A stretch of DNA of 64,000 nucleotides from Armigeres subalbatus (lineage: Eukaryota > Arthropoda > Insecta > Diptera > Culicidae): contig NC_085141.1 of assembly GCF_024139115.2 (NCBI RefSeq), forward strand, positions 406,249,612 through 406,313,611, read 5' to 3'. Every line of letters starts with the position of its first letter. Positions within the stretch are counted from its first letter, which is position 1. Below are positions 1 through 12,649 of this stretch, piece after piece. The notes beneath the pieces are model-generated. The model had not been told where the DNA came from, searched no databases, and saw nothing but the letters and a program-made list of their open reading frames with translations. The translations under genes and the position numbers were made by a program.

Positions 1-2465
1 GCCAAGGGCAATACGCAAACAACGATACTGAATTCGTTTCAATTTGATCAGGTGGCAATCAGCTGCTGAGAGGAAGCAGAAAGAGCCATACTCTAAAACA
101 GAGAGAATAGTCGTTCTATAGAGTTTGATGAGGTCTTCCGGGTGAGCACCCAACCATGTTCCGGAGATAGAACGTAGAAAATTGATCCTTTTCCGGCATT
201 TTTGTATCAAATACTCAATGTGGAGTTTCCAGGTACATTTGGAATCAAACACGACCCCAAGGTATTTAGAAGATAAAGATTGGTTGATGTCATCATTCAA
301 CAGCTTGAGTTTCAGTTGAGCAGGATACCGCTTCTTAGTAAACACAACCAACTGAGTTTTTGCGGTGAAAACTCGATCCCTAGATGTCTGGCCCAAACAG
401 TCAGATTATCCAGGGTACTTTGCAATGGTCCTTGCAAGACAGCTGCACATGGACCTCTTAGAGAGACCACGGCATCATCTGCAAGTTGTCTGAGCGTGCA
501 TTATCCCTCGAAACAATTGTCAATATCATTAACACAGAAATTATAAAGTAAGGGACTTATACATGATCCTTGGGGAAGACCCATGTAGCTATTTCTGGAA
601 GTTGTCAGAGTGCCGAGTGTGAAGTTCATTTGTTTTTCTGACAACAAATTGTACAAGAAATTATTTAAAAATACAGGTAGTCCATTACTGTGCAGATTGT
701 CTGACAGTACTTCAATGGAAACTGAATCAAAAGCGCCCTTAATATCCAAGAATACTGAAGCCAATTGCTCCTTGTGCGCAAAGGCCAGTTGTATATCTGA
801 AGAAAGCAACGCTAGACAATCGTTTGTTCCTTTCCCTTTTCTAAATCCAAACTGAGTATTTGAAAGCAATGCATTTTCTTCGACCCAATGATCAATTCTT
901 GAAAGGATCATTTTCTCCAATAATTTTCTCATGCACGATAGCATGGCGATCGGTCGGTATGAATTGTGATTAGACGCTGGTTTCCCAGGCTTTTGAATAG
1001 CTATTACTTTGACCTGTCGCCATTCAGGTGGCACAATGTTGTACTCCATGAAACAGTTGTACAGGTCAAGTAATCGTCTTTTTGCGATATCTGGGAGGTT
1101 TTTCAGAAGATTGAATTTGATGTTATCGCATCCCGGAGCAGAGTTATTCGATGAAAGAAGAGACATAGAAAGTTCCAGCATTGAGAATGGTCTACCCAAA
1201 GAACCGGGATCATTGACTGATTCTCGAAATAGCGGTTCTGCTGGTACGGAATCTGGGCAGACCTTTTTTGCGAAGTTGAATATCCATCGATTGGAGTATT
1301 CTTCACTCTCGTTGGTGGAAGTGCGGTTCCGCATGTTGCGGGCCGTTTTCCAAAGTGTTGTCATTGAGGTTTCTCGCGATAGTCCCTCGACAAAACGTGG
1401 CCAGTAGCTACGTTTTTTAGCCTTGAGAAGATTTTTGAGCTTTCTTTCAAGCCTCAAATACTCTTCGAAAAGCTCAGACCTTCCGTGTTTACGGAAGGCC
1501 TTGAAGGCATCAGATTTCTCAGAATACAACTTAGTACATTCATCATCCCATCCAGGAGTGGCTGGTCTTCTTATGACAGATGTACTTGGAACGCGTCGTT
1601 TCTGAGCTTCTAGTGCGCTTTTTTTAATTAATTCGGTAAGGAATCGATATTCATCTAGCGGTGGAAGAACATCAGTTGATTCAATACCAATATTTACCGC
1701 CGATGCAAATTTTTGCCAGTCAATGTTCTTCGTGAGGTCGAAAGGAACATTAACTGGCTCAGATTGTTGATAGCTACTTTTAATTGTAGTAACTATCGGC
1801 ATATGGTCACTACCGTGGGGATCTTGGATAACCTTCCACGTGCAATCTAACGATAGTGAATTTGAACATAAAGACAGATCAATACGACTTTGTTGACCAT
1901 TTGGTCCTATTCGAGTTACTTCACCAGTGTTCAAAATATTCAAATTTAAATCGTCACACAAATCATAGAAAATAGGCGCTCTATAATCGTCATACGTTTC
2001 GCCCCATCCAATACCATGTGCGTTCATATCACCCAATATCAATACTGGAGATGATAGGAGGAGACTGCGCTCCAAAATGTCGACGATTTATAGAGGCATT
2101 TGGAGGAATGTACACTGAAGCTATGCAAAGATCTTTATTCTTCACATTTACTTGGCATGCGACGATTTCTAAGCCGGGAACAGTCGGAATGGGAATTCTG
2201 TAGAAGGAGTAGCATTTTTGATCCCCAAAAGAACGCCACCATAATGATCATTCCGATCTTGGCGAATAATATTAAAATCGTGGAAGTTGATTTCGTCTTC
2301 GGAAGAAAGCCATGTTTCACAGAGTGCAAATATGTCGCAATCGGAATTGCGAATCAAAAACTTGAACACGTCCAATTTATTTTTTAGACTATGACAGTTC
2401 CACTGCAGCACAGTGATTGTATCTTGTATGGCCGTATTATCCATCGAAAGATACAATTCCTGCAA
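1..2465 (-). pseudogene. LINE ORF2: endonuclease plus reverse transcriptase, Loner-like, broken
   Basis: This is the pol-like ORF2, which nicks target DNA and copies element RNA in the nucleus. The endonuclease starts near 2444-2465 (LQWNCHSLKNKL, then ALCETWL), continues with GDMNAHG near 2030, and ends with GSDHMPIV near 1800. The RT follows: SYRPIAMLSCMRKLLEK, QFGFRKGKGTND, FLDIKGAFDSV and LPQGSCISPLLYN. The catalytic LADD box lies just beyond an in-frame TAA at about 501-503; the frame then stays open to base 1. Single-base frameshifts fall near 2205 and near 2060-2080, both inside the endonuclease. The second possible start (2442-2444) overlaps the ORF1 stop as ATGGATAA, suggesting termination-reinitiation. 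The C-terminus is outside the window. Confidence 0.85.
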
Positions 2466-3802
2466 GAAGGGGCCATGAAACAGTCAATTGCTTCAGATAA
2501 CTTTCCACTGTTGGTATAAAGAGGTCAATGATAGGCCTCAATGAATTCGGATTATTGAATAAATTCAAAAACCGGCCCTTAAAGGAGATCAATCCTCGCT
2601 TGGATGGAGTACTTTTTTGGGAAGAACGAATTGTAGTTTTTTTTTCATTGATTCTCCTAGCCGGATGTTTCTTGGAAACATCGGTTTTGGGCAATGGCGG
2701 GAATGTCTTGCTGCAAGATGGATCCAAAGGAGCAGTGAAGACAGGTTGCTTCAGGATTTTAAATAATCCGCCATTGCCTTCAGATTTGGGCAAGCTTTTA
2801 TGGATGACTTTTGATTTCTTACGGCGCAATCCCGGGGAAGACGGTTGCTTCCTCTTTTCGGGCACGTGTACCTCCGTAGAATCATCCATATCAGCTGCGT
2901 CAGAGTCCAATTCGTCAATGCATATGGAATCATAATAATCACTTACTTGAACGGTAGCTGAAATAGCAGCCTTTGCAGTGGTATCGGCGGATGTGTCTTG
3001 CGCTTTAACCATTTCCGCATAAGTCTGCTTGAAGCGCTGTACCAACGAGCGCTTCACTTTTGGGTGCGCTTTCTGTACACCGGGCAATCTTGCAAACCAT
3101 GGGCAGGAGCCAAACCGCAATAAGCACATTTTGTGGCTTGTTGCTGGCAGGATTCCTCCCGATGTCTTTCGAAACATTTACCACAACGTGGTTTGTTGTC
3201 ACAAAACTCGGCAGTGTGACCAAGTTGTTTGCAATTGGTACAATTAAATACCCTTGGTACAAAAAGACGCACCGGAAACAACATATTCTTAAAATCGACA
3301 TATTTTGGGAGAATCGAACCGGCAAACGTCACCCGAAGCGAGCCTGACTTAGAATATACTTTTTTGCCATCTACCATGGTTGCTGAATGCAATTCCTTGC
3401 AATCCAGAATATCCACGGTAGACTCCATTGCGTTCTTTAAGCGGCCTTTTCCCGCAAGTACATCCTTGCAAGTCAGGCTCGCTGCGTTGATCACACCTTC
3501 GATTTCGACCTCCCGCGAGGGACATAAACTAAATATTCTACATTGTAGGCCTTGTCTTTAGCAATTTCGTTCGCCACCTGATATGTAGGTGCGGTGATTC
3601 GTAGCTTGTTCCTGTTGATCTGATTAAAATCAAGCTTCGTAAAACGACGCGTCAAATCTCGCTTAATGCCGAGAAAGTCTAGACTTTTCACTTTCTGCCG
3701 AAAGTAAACAACCCAAGGCCCAGGCGAAGCCGCATGGTACAATCGTGTGCGGACATCTTTTGGAGGACTATCGCCACCCATAGTCTCTGCCTCCATTCTC
3801 AC
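2437..3802 (-). pseudogene. LINE ORF1 gag-like nucleic-acid-binding protein, frameshifted
   Basis: ORF1 of the same LINE encodes the RNA-binding particle protein. It reads in three pieces: 3802-3491, 3494-3054 and 3177-2437. Shifts lie near 3515 and near 3065-3080; the second looks like loss of one A from an A run. The middle piece carries three zinc knuckles: CTNCKQLGHTAEFC (CX2CX4HX4C), CGKCFERHREESC (one residue shorter) and CAYCGLAPAHGLQDC (CX2CX5HX4C). The C-terminal piece is lysine- and serine-rich with no recognised domain. The start is taken as the ATG at 3802, directly after the GC-richer leader. Length after repair would be roughly 450 residues, normal for this class. Confidence 0.8.
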
Positions 3803-4200
3803 CTCGCAAGGTGGAAGGACAATTAATTCTTATGCTAACTTAGAACTAATAGCAAACTAGAAAAAAATATAAAAAAACGAATTTAATTTATTATAATTAA
3901 TCCCACTCTGTAACAGAGAGATGGGAGAATAATAAAACAATGCCTTCCACTTATCTGCGCTGCTGCTGTAGGTAGCAGCAGAAACAATAGCCTGCTTCAC
4001 TGGCGTCGCCAGAAGCAGCTACTTCGCTCGCCGACAGTGATCGCCTTGGATCCGTAGGTAGGCACCACACAATAGACTCGCACTACCGAACAAAACCCGC
4101 GATGAGACACAGCACACACGTCTGGCTCGTTCGAACTATCGGCACGGAATGAATCTCATTTTAAAGGGACGCGATAAATAATAATCGTTGGTCTTCCAAC

Positions 4201-7018
4201 TACAATGATCCGTTTCAGGGAAAAAAGTTTTTCGGGACCCCCCGGTAGATTTTTTCAAACAGTCACGAAATGAAAGCTGACTAAAAATTTATATTTTTAC
4301 GTAGTGAAAGTTTTGGCGATGCTCATTTTTTGTCATAATGGTCCTTCATACACACGCCGTGCGAATTGTGTTAAAATCTCCAATAAGCAGCACATAAAAT
4401 ATCATAAAGTTTGGGTGGTTGCCTATGTTAAGTAAACCAATATAAATACTACTTAAGTATTCCTTTGAGCCTCTCAAATTGATATTAGAACTACTCTAGA
4501 TGATGTGATGACCATAAGCTTCACTGACGACAATAGGCAAGAATGTCGTAGTTGTAGAACACCCGTCTAGCGTACTGGAAGGTGTGCGTTAGATTCCCAC
4601 CGGTATGCAATGGATATCGTTATCCATGAAGTAAAAATCCAATAGTAAATGACGACAATCGATAGCATAAAACTGTTACACTTTCCGGTTAAACATATTC
4701 CAGATTAGAAACCCAGATTGATCCACCTATTTGTGAAATGTCTTCCAGGCTCTTCAATACCTCTACGGACTACCTCATCGTTACCTTCGACTACAAAGTT
4801 ATTCTCCCTAGTCATATTTAAAGTATCTTGAAAGCATTCCTCGCGATATAAACATTTGTGTTATTTGAATTTAACAAATACTGCACACACACACAGACGC
4901 AAATTCGTTCTATGTTAACTAGCATAAATTCGACTTCGATAAAAATCGTATTTGTAGGGAACACAAAAATAAACTTAAGACATATATGCAGCTATACGCC
5001 GCTCGGCTCTCCAAGGAGCTACCATCATTTACACTTTGCTACCGTCGGAGAGAAGCACCACCCAAGTGATGAAAATAGCACAAAATCGACTTCTAAAGAT
5101 TGATGAGTTTCCTCTGCGCCAACCCATACTGTGATGGTCAAACAGATCGGAGATAACCCGCACCGGGTGTGTGCTCTATCCTGGCCCTGTAAGTGAAATA
5201 AATAATTTCTTTTCCATTTTTTTTCGATAGTCCAAATGAGTATTCGGCCTGTCAGCCAAACATGTGCAATTTCAATTTCTAGCTATTCAATCAATTTCGA
5301 GCCTTTTATTTTTTCTCCATCGGCCACCTCGGGGTCAAATTCTATTTGGGTTGTTACCTATATATTGGAGATATTCGAGACTAGCTGTTGCATCCCTTGT
5401 GCTCATTAGTGGCCCAAATTGATACATCCTTGTTAACGAGTTATGCAATCAACGTGTAACTTTAAATTTATGATTTCAACGATTGTACCCGACAACATTG
5501 TATTCAATTGAATTATATTGACAGTTCTGATTATTCTGAGAGAGTAAACATATATCACTACAGCTTCAGGTTGGATACACAATTTTGCACCATAAAAAGT
5601 TCACTGGGAAACGTTACCAGTCAAAATCATTTCCAGTACTTGTTTGTGCTGAGCCAATCAGAAGTTTGTTATTTGTCGTTTCGTTGTACGACGAATTTGA
5701 TTGTCAGATCCACATTATGAGTCTGATGCCAGGAAAGATGTAACTATAAGTGGTTCTGGAAATCACGATTCGGAAAAGGAACCGTTCGTTTATTTTTACA
5801 TCCCGCTTGGGCATAAAAAAAATGATAAGGTGAGGTATAATATTTTTTCAGCAGTATAGCAAAATACAGTTGAGCCATAAAACCGTCGACTTAAAAAACA
5901 AATAAAAATAGCAAAATGTATTACAATGATCGGATAGTTTAATTATTAAATAATATAAGCTGTATATTGATTAAACTATATAGACAGCAATCTGTTCGCC
6001 TTTCAGTAATAATTAAAATAAGAATATTTCACAAGCCCCAAACATACCAGTGCTGATAAAGTGTCGATTTTATTCAACTCGAGTGACATAAATTAAAGCC
6101 TCTCTGGGAAGCACCATTCGGCCACGTGAATATTCAAACATGTAAATTAAAACTAGTTCTCGAAAACATATTTCCGAAAGGCAAAATTTGGCGTCCACTG
6201 GATACTGATGGTCGAATTCGGCTACCCATCCCATAGCTCGTTGTGCGGGAGGGATGAACATTCTTCTGTTTCAGGCTATACTATCGCGCCACCTCGTCCG
6301 AGACAGACAACACACGTGTGGAAAAAGCACAGCAGCAATTAAGTGTTTTTCATGTTTGATTCATTTCGTTTTTTTTGCGGCACCACCACTCGACCCGCAG
6401 GGACGTACTTTCGCGAGCAACAGAGTGCCTCTCTAGAAGAGTAGCGCTGCTTGGCCGGGGTAGTTGGCATAAATGGTTCAATTTCGGAGTTGTGCTTAGC
6501 TAACGGGTAAATGTGGAAAATATTTTTTCTCTTGCTCTGAATTTGTGGCCATAAGTACGTAACGTATGTGTGCCTGTGGTGTGGCTGAGAATGGACATGG
6601 GAGGCAGCGCAGGTCTGTTGGTGGAATTTGAGCCACAGTTAGTCCGGGCGGGAAAGTGGGTTGAGAATTGAATTTGCATTCATTTCACAGTTTTCCCCGA
6701 TAGGTTTTCTATGTTTTACGGTATGGAAGCGCCAACTCGGCTGTCCCATGAGGAAAGTCGACGGACGTGGAGAGATTGGAGGAACGAAACTTTTCAGACA
6801 GTGGCAAATATCATGAAATTATTCCAACAACGCGACAGCCGGAGGGTTAATTATGGGTAGAATGAAGTGAATTTAAGTGTGGCTTCATTCTATGGCTGTT
6901 CATTTGCTTTGGATAATTCTCAGTGATGATTACTGGGGGCATGCTAGAACATTTTTTTCATTTCGTGCAAATTTGAGTTCGATCCCCTTTTTTATTAAGA
7001 TTAGATTACATCAGAATG
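4201..7018. other. AT-rich intergenic stretch, no recognised gene
   Basis: Short open frames only, none with a recognisable domain. A weak tRNA-like stretch at about 4545-4605 ends in GCGTTAGATTCCCACC, which loosely resembles a B box. The part at 6230-6660 is GC-richer but holds nothing I can name. Confidence 0.5.
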
Positions 7019-7050
7019 AGACTGAACATTTACATTTATTTAGTTTACAT

Positions 7051-9208
7051 CTAAACAGATAACACTGAATCAACAATTTGACGCCACAATACACGGTTCG
7101 AGGCCGCATCTCTCCATCCTCGGATACGCCCCACGCTCGCCAAGTCGTTTTGCACCTGGTCTGCCCATCTCGCTCGCTGCGCTCCACGCCGTCTCGTACC
7201 TGCCGGATCGGAAGCGAACACCATCTTTGCAGGGTTGCTGTCCGGCATTCTTGCAACATGTCCTGCCCATCGTACCCTTCCGGCTTTAGCTACCTTCTGG
7301 ATGCTGGGTTCGCTGTAGAGTTGGGCGAGCTCATGGTTCATTTTTCGCCGCCACACACCGTCTTCTTGCACACCGCCAAAGATGGTCCTAAGCACCCGTC
7401 TCTCGAATACTCCGAGTGCTTGCAAGTCCTCCTCGAGCATTGTCCATGTTTCATGTCCGTAGAGGACAACCGGTCTTATAAGCGTCTTGTACATGACACA
7501 TTTGGTGCGGTGGCGAATCTTTTTCGACCGCAGTTTCTTCTGGAGCCCGTAGTAGGCCCGACTTCCACAGATGATGCGCCTTCGTATTTCACGACGACGT
7601 TGTTGTCAGCCGTTAGCAAGGATCGAAGGTAGGCGAATTCCTCGACCACCTCGAAGGTATCCCCGTCTATCGTAACACTGCTTCCCAGGCGGGCCCTGTC
7701 GCGCTCGGTTCCGCCCACAAGCATGTACTTTGTCTTTGACGCATTCACCACCAGTCCAAATTGTTGATTCACGTTTCAAGCGAGTGTACAGTTCTGCCAC
7801 CTTTGCAAATGTTCGGCCGACAATGTCCATGTCATCCGCGAAGCAAATAAATTGACTGGATCTGTTGAAAATCGTACCCCGGCTGTTACACCCGGCTCTC
7901 CGCATGGCACCTTCTAGCGCAATGTTGAACAACAGGCACGAAAGTCCATCACCTTGTCTTAGTCCCCGGCGCGATTCGAACGAACTGGAGTGTTCGCCCG
8001 AAATCTTCACACAGTTTTGCACACACAGATAGAAAAAGTTGTTGAAGTTTACACGAAAGTATGCACATAAAGGGAATGCCAAAAAGAGCGTAATTTTAAA
8101 CTATATTTTTGCTTGGATGTATGCAATTTGTATTGTATTATGCCACTATTTATTCGATTAAGCGGCATAATGCTATACAAATTGCATACATTTAAAATGA
8201 AATTGATGGAAAACATTCTGGTATGTTCAGAACAGTGTAAGTTTCCGCGTCTGTATTTTTTTACGCGCTGATTAGTTTTCATTATTTTTTTCTGTGCACC
8301 ATCCATCGTTGCTTTGATCAGTCTTTGATCGTCCATAATTTTCCATAGCTCTAAGCGGTTTATACTGTCGTATGCCGCCTTGAAATCAACGAATAGATGG
8401 TGCGTTGGGACCTGGTATTCACGGCATTTTTGAAGGATTTGCCGTACAGTAAAGATCTGGTCCGTTGTCGAGCGGCCGTCAATGAAGCCGGCTTGATAAC
8501 TTCTCACGAACTCGTTCACTAATGGTGACAAACGACGGAAGATGATCTGGGATATCACTTTGTAGGCGGCATTAAGGATGGTGATCGCTCGAAAGTTCTC
8601 ACACTCCAGTTTGTCGCCTTTCTTGTAGATGCGGCATATAACCCCTTCCTTCTACTCCTCCGGTAGCTGTTCGGTTTCCCAGATTCTGACTATCAGTTTA
8701 TGCAGGCAAGTGGCCAGTTTTTCCGGGGCCATTTTGATGAGCTCAGCTCCGATACCATCCTTACCAGCTGCTTTATTGGTATTTAGCTGTTGAATGGCAT
8801 TCTTAACTTCCCTCAAGGTGGGGGCTGGTTGGCTTCCATCTTCCGCTGAACTGACGTAGTCATCTCCTCCGCTGCCTTGACTTTCACTGCCTGTACTCTC
8901 AGCGCCATTCAGATGTTTTTCGTCTCGTAGTGCTGCTTCCACCTTTCGATCACCACACGTTCGTCCGTCAAGATGCTCCCATCCTTATCGCTGCACATTT
9001 CGGCTCGCGGCACGAAGCCTTTGTGGGATGCGTTGAGCTTCTGATAGAACTTGCGTGTATCTTGAGAACGGCACAGCTGTTCCTTCTCCTCGCACTCCGC
9101 TTCTTCCAGGCGGCGTTTCTTCTCCTGAAAAAGGCGGGTCTGCTGTCTCCGCTTCCGTCTATAACGTTCCACGTTCTGCCGGGTACCTTGCTGCAGCGCG
9201 ACCGCCCA
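7051..9208 (-). pseudogene. RTE ORF fragment: RT and C-terminal region
   Basis: Remnant of the single RTE polyprotein. Recognisable pieces from the 5' side: the linker with FYQKLNASHKGFVPRAEMC, then LNTNKAAGKDGIGAELIK, SYQAGFIDGRSTTDQIFTV, LFVDFKAAYDSI, GLRQGDGLSCLLFNIALEG, ICFADDMDIVGRT (the FADD catalytic box), and the C-terminal LYGHETWTMLEEDLQALGVF with RWAGHVARMP. The normal stop is TAG at 7051-7053. Damage includes a stop in the segment before SYQAGF (near 8655), the MITE insertion, a 16-bp deletion just above it, and frame changes near 7600 and 7770. The endonuclease half is missing because of 5' truncation. Confidence 0.85.
8024..8296. mobile_element. 273-bp MITE inside RTE-alpha
   Basis: Absent from the homologous place in the 51-54 kb RTE copy, which gives a clean empty site. 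Ends are CACAGATAGAAAAAG and (reverse complement) CACAGAAAAAAAT. The flanking duplication is only CA. A central inverted repeat of about 75 bp (near 8117-8191) has arms containing ATGCAATTTGTAT. A longer, rearranged relative lies at 9994-10865 with TA as the duplication. Confidence 0.8.
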
Positions 9209-9993
9209 AGACTGAAGGCACATTCAAATCGTCTTAAACTGTTTTAAATTTTGTAGTTCTATTTTTTATTTATGTCAAACATTGTTACATTCTGAACATT
9301 TTTTAATTTCGAGAAGGTTCGAAAAAATTTTTCTTCTAAATATTTTGTCTCTGGAGGCGGTTTTATGTCCAAAACCACCCCCGTGGCTTGGCTACGCCAC
9401 TCACTGCAGCATATCAAAAGTATATGGAGACGCATGGTACATTTGTCTGATGGTTCATCTCGTGACTAAACTTTTTATGCAAATTTCACATCCGTTTTAT
9501 TAAATAAATTAACAAGTGTGCATACATTTTTATGCAACTTGTATTATGGGAAACCTGCATGTTGGGAAGTACATGTTCTTGATTAACATGTAGAATACTG
9601 CGATCAAGAAATCATTAGAATCATGATTCCAAACAACAGGTTTCCAGGCGTCTTCTGAGCGATTTTCACAATTCTTTCACGGTTGTCTTATCCACCTCTG
9701 CTAGTTTCCTGTAGTTTGCTAGTTTGTTGTGTTTCTAGGGATCCTCATTTTTTTGCTAGATCAGCTGAAGTGCAGATGCTGTCATATAATATGTAGCAGA
9801 TTTCGATTTACAAAACTCAGTATGAGTAAAATTTAACGATTCAGAGAAACTTAATAACGGAAATCAGTATGTCCCTGAAGGACCTTAAGCTCAGATCATT
9901 TGGTCTAGCAGGTCAAATCCGCCTGGTTTTATTTTGAATCAACCGAGTATATTAATTCAAGCCCTTAGAGCCTATAATATGTTGTTCAAATTA

Positions 9994-10865
9994 CACAGAA
10001 AAAAATAATTAAAAATAAGCGCGTAAAAAATACTGTTACATTTCACAATGTATTTAGTTTGACTAAATTTAAATCATTACTTGAGCACCCCTAGTTCATA
10101 GCACGAACAGTGTGGAGGTATTTTGAGCAAGGAAGTGCGACACCGAAATTGTGAGTAATTTTAATTTGTATTAAACTGTATATAATAATCAATATATGTA
10201 GCTTTTTAGCTAACGAAAGACAAACGAAATGTCTTTTCCTGCTGTAAGCATCGGGTTTTACGCGCTTGATAATGCCTCCCGCAACAATACAGACGCGGAA
10301 AATTACACTATTCTGAGCATACATGAATCTTTTCCATCAATTTCACCCTAAATGTATGCAATTTGTATAGCATTATACCACTTAATCGAATAAATAGTGG
10401 CATAATGCAATACAAATTGCATACATTCAAGCGAAAATATCGTTTAAAATTACGCTCTTTTTGGCATTCCCTTTATGTGTCGAGTTGTCGAGCGGTCGTG
10501 TCTTGTACACAACCACCACGATTTTTTTTTTATGAAACAAACATATCATGTAAGGACCGCAAAGAGCAAGTTGTTTATTTGAAACTGGTTGATAGACTTT
10601 TGGCATTACAAAACTTTAAGACTCTAAGACTCTAAGGCATTACAAAAGACAAAAAATGTAAATCTTGGCAGCGAACAAAAAGCATATAAGTTCCCTTCTC
10701 TAAAATGGCCAACATTATTCAAATAGGTTGAAAATGGTAAAAGTTATGAAACGGTCAATATCTGGGTACACGGGTACCCTATCTGCCATTCACGTCTGTT
10801 TTTTGTTGGCATTCCCTTTATGTGCATTACTTTCGTGTAAATTTCAACAACTTTTTCTATCTGTG
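9994..10865. mobile_element. 872-bp MITE relative with nested insertion
   Basis: Same family as 8024-8296: outer ends CACAGAAAAAAATAATT and (reverse complement) CACAGATAGAAAAAGTTG, with TA on both sides (9992-9993 and 10866-10867). Removing it rejoins the satellite unit around it. The central hairpin is at about 10353-10427. It is longer than the other copy because of inserted sequence, including 10480-10805. Confidence 0.7.
10480..10805. mobile_element. 326-bp insertion flanked by 19-bp direct repeats
   Basis: TTGGCATTCCCTTTATGTG occurs at 10461-10479 and 10806-10824. The length and exactness fit a retrotransposition-type target duplication. The inserted sequence has T runs but no clear poly(A) end and no family I recognise. 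Confidence 0.55.
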
Positions 10866-11081
10866 TAGTTTAATGCAGATGATCTAAGTTCTCCAAATTG
10901 TTCAGCAAGATCAACTACAGATCAATACATAGGCCAACACGATCAACTACGTCTGATATACAATCGAAATTAACCCAGTATGTCCATATAAGTCCATAGA
11001 ATCCTTTGCGTATATATGCAAACCAAATTTGATTCATGCAGATGTTCTAGGTTCTTCTAATTGTTCTGGAGTTATATTCAA

Positions 11082-12113
11082 TATGGCAACGATACTTTGT
11101 AATGTCCTATGTAGTAAAGTTAGCTCGATGTTTCCGAAGGCGCGAACTCTATGTCGCCATTTGAAATTTAAATTGGCGCTATTGCTAAATAATGGGTTTA
11201 TTGTTGCAGAAGGTTTCTTGTTCAAGAACAAACTCAAACTCGTTCATTTCGCTTCCATAACGGCAGGCATATAGAAATTTAGCGAGTATTAGGAATTTTT
11301 ATTAAAGAGTTTGAGTAAAGTTCAGTTTGTCGAGGTAAATAAAGTGATTGGAGTGATTGTGATTGTAATTAGTTTTTTCGTTCGTTCTTTAGATTTTTCT
11401 CTGTCGTCGGTGTAGCCGACTCTCGCAAATTTCTGTTTTAAATAGTGTAGTGTACCAAAAAAGGTAATTTTTTGTCGAGCTACTCGTTATCTGTTTAATG
11501 TTAATTAATGTTTCACGTTGGACTTCCAGCGCGTGGCGCTTTTTTTGGTAGGGGCTGGAATTTCGTAGTCGACCCGGAGTTCCGTCGACGTAGCTCTCAC
11601 GAGAAAATCGGAGGCCTTCCGTCCAGCCGCCACCCACTTCGCAACTTTAGTTCGGCCATACTTGCACGGACTCATCAGCTGCGCACCATCCTGCAGCTAG
11701 GCGATTCTTCTGTCGCCGCCATCGTCAAGGAAGCTTTGCCGCCATCGCCATAAACAGGATCGACGCCATCGTTCCGAACCGGTTCGCCGCCATCGCGCCG
11801 GCGAAATCCAGTCAGTCGACGAAGAAGAAAATCTGCGCAGGTATGTGGTAACCCGAAACAAATAAACCCCATGAATTTTATCTACTTTGATCATTCGCTT
11901 TGCATAATTTCTGCCGGGATTTGTTGACGGGTTGGAAGAGTTTGAGAGTTCAGTAGCGTAACTTGGGAGGTGGCCAAGTTGGAGAAGCACTTGGTGCAAA
12001 GCAATATTTAAGTTTCAGCCAGCGACCGTTCGAGTGACCCCTGAAGAAAGAAGTCGAGAATTAGTCGGCCAAAACAACTCGACCGGTGGTCTTCCGGATT
12101 CCGGAAGTGGCGC
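11082..12113. other. GC-richer block in left arm, possible LTR/leader fragment
   Basis: This kilobase has no counterpart in the right arm, so it was probably inserted or lost there. It contains AATAAA-type signals near 11337 and 11860 and a segment near 12015 (GCCAGCGACCGTTCGAGTG) that recalls the leader just inside some Bel/Pao LTRs. No matching second LTR and no pol coding were seen, so this is only a suggestion. Confidence 0.25.
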
Positions 12114-12265
12114 TTAAGCCGCCACGCATACCAGGAATGACAACATTATGGAACTGAGATGAACCTCTGATCTGATATCATTGGGCTCTAGTACTTATTC
12201 TCCTCTTTCAGGCGATCATGAGATTGAAATATTCTATCGGTGAAATTTTGAGAAAATCAAGTTTG

Positions 12266-12649
12266 AATTTTTTTATACCGTTTATCACCCGCGCGTTCCT
12301 GGAGCGCTCATGCAGACTCGCTCGTGCTGTGTACCGCGAACGATGGTTTTCCGTTAGTGTTATTCAAAACACAACAGCGCGCGTGGTCAACTATTAACGT
12401 AATATAGTTAACGGATTTTTTTTTCTTTTCAATATATTCTCCAATGGTAGTTGTTAAACTATTTTATCATAACTCAATGATGTTTGAAAGCTGAAAGATT
12501 CATTAAATACGGCTACTATTCTAGACGAACACAGCATTCAAAAGTTGCTCATATTTCGCATGCGTTTTTGGCACCATGTAGTTTTTCCGAATTGCTGCGA
12601 AATCACTGTGAATGGTTCGATTGTTTGTGCATATGATCGTGCCAAGCCT
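12266..12649. other. Interior spacer of the composite element
   Basis: AT-rich, no reading frame of note. A GC-rich patch near 12290-12380 contains several GCGCG-type words. Nothing recognised. Confidence 0.4.

Larger units (their letters stand above)
1..4200 (-). mobile_element. Loner-like (I superfamily) non-LTR retrotransposon, cut by window edge
   Basis: A two-ORF LINE lies on the minus strand. A gag-like ORF1 with three zinc knuckles is followed by ORF2 with an AP-type endonuclease and a reverse transcriptase. About 400 bp above ORF1 (3803-4200) has the GC-richer character of a LINE 5' UTR; its exact end is not defined by a target duplication I can see. The 3' end lies beyond base 1, so an RNase H domain, common in I-type elements, cannot be assessed. 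The RT motif LDIKGAFDSV and the neighbouring SYMGLPQGSCISPLLYN suggest the Loner/I group from memory of those families. The copy carries several single-base frameshifts and one nonsense codon. Confidence 0.85.
7027..9208 (-). mobile_element. 5'-truncated RTE-clade retrotransposon (RTE-alpha copy 1)
   Basis: Minus-strand RTE LINE, 5'-truncated inside the linker between endonuclease and RT. AGACTGAA occurs at both edges (7019-7026 and 9209-9216) and fits an 8-bp target-site duplication. The 3' end is a short UTR with an A/T-rich tail, typical for RTE. A second copy of the same subfamily lies at 51119-54053 and is nearly identical over the shared part, so this is a recent expansion. A 273-bp MITE sits inside at 8024-8296. 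Confidence 0.85.
9399..12265. repeat. Left inverted arm of the composite element
   Basis: Inverted partner of 14785-16553. The outer 500 bp match closely. The satellite part (about 9880-11080) is split by the MITE at 9994-10865, and a block at about 11082-12113 has no partner in the other arm. Confidence 0.6.

Noticed and set aside
9370..9400. hAT MITE end (GGCTACGCCACT resembling 33895-33910)
   Set aside because: Only one end is visible, with no partner and no 8-bp duplication.
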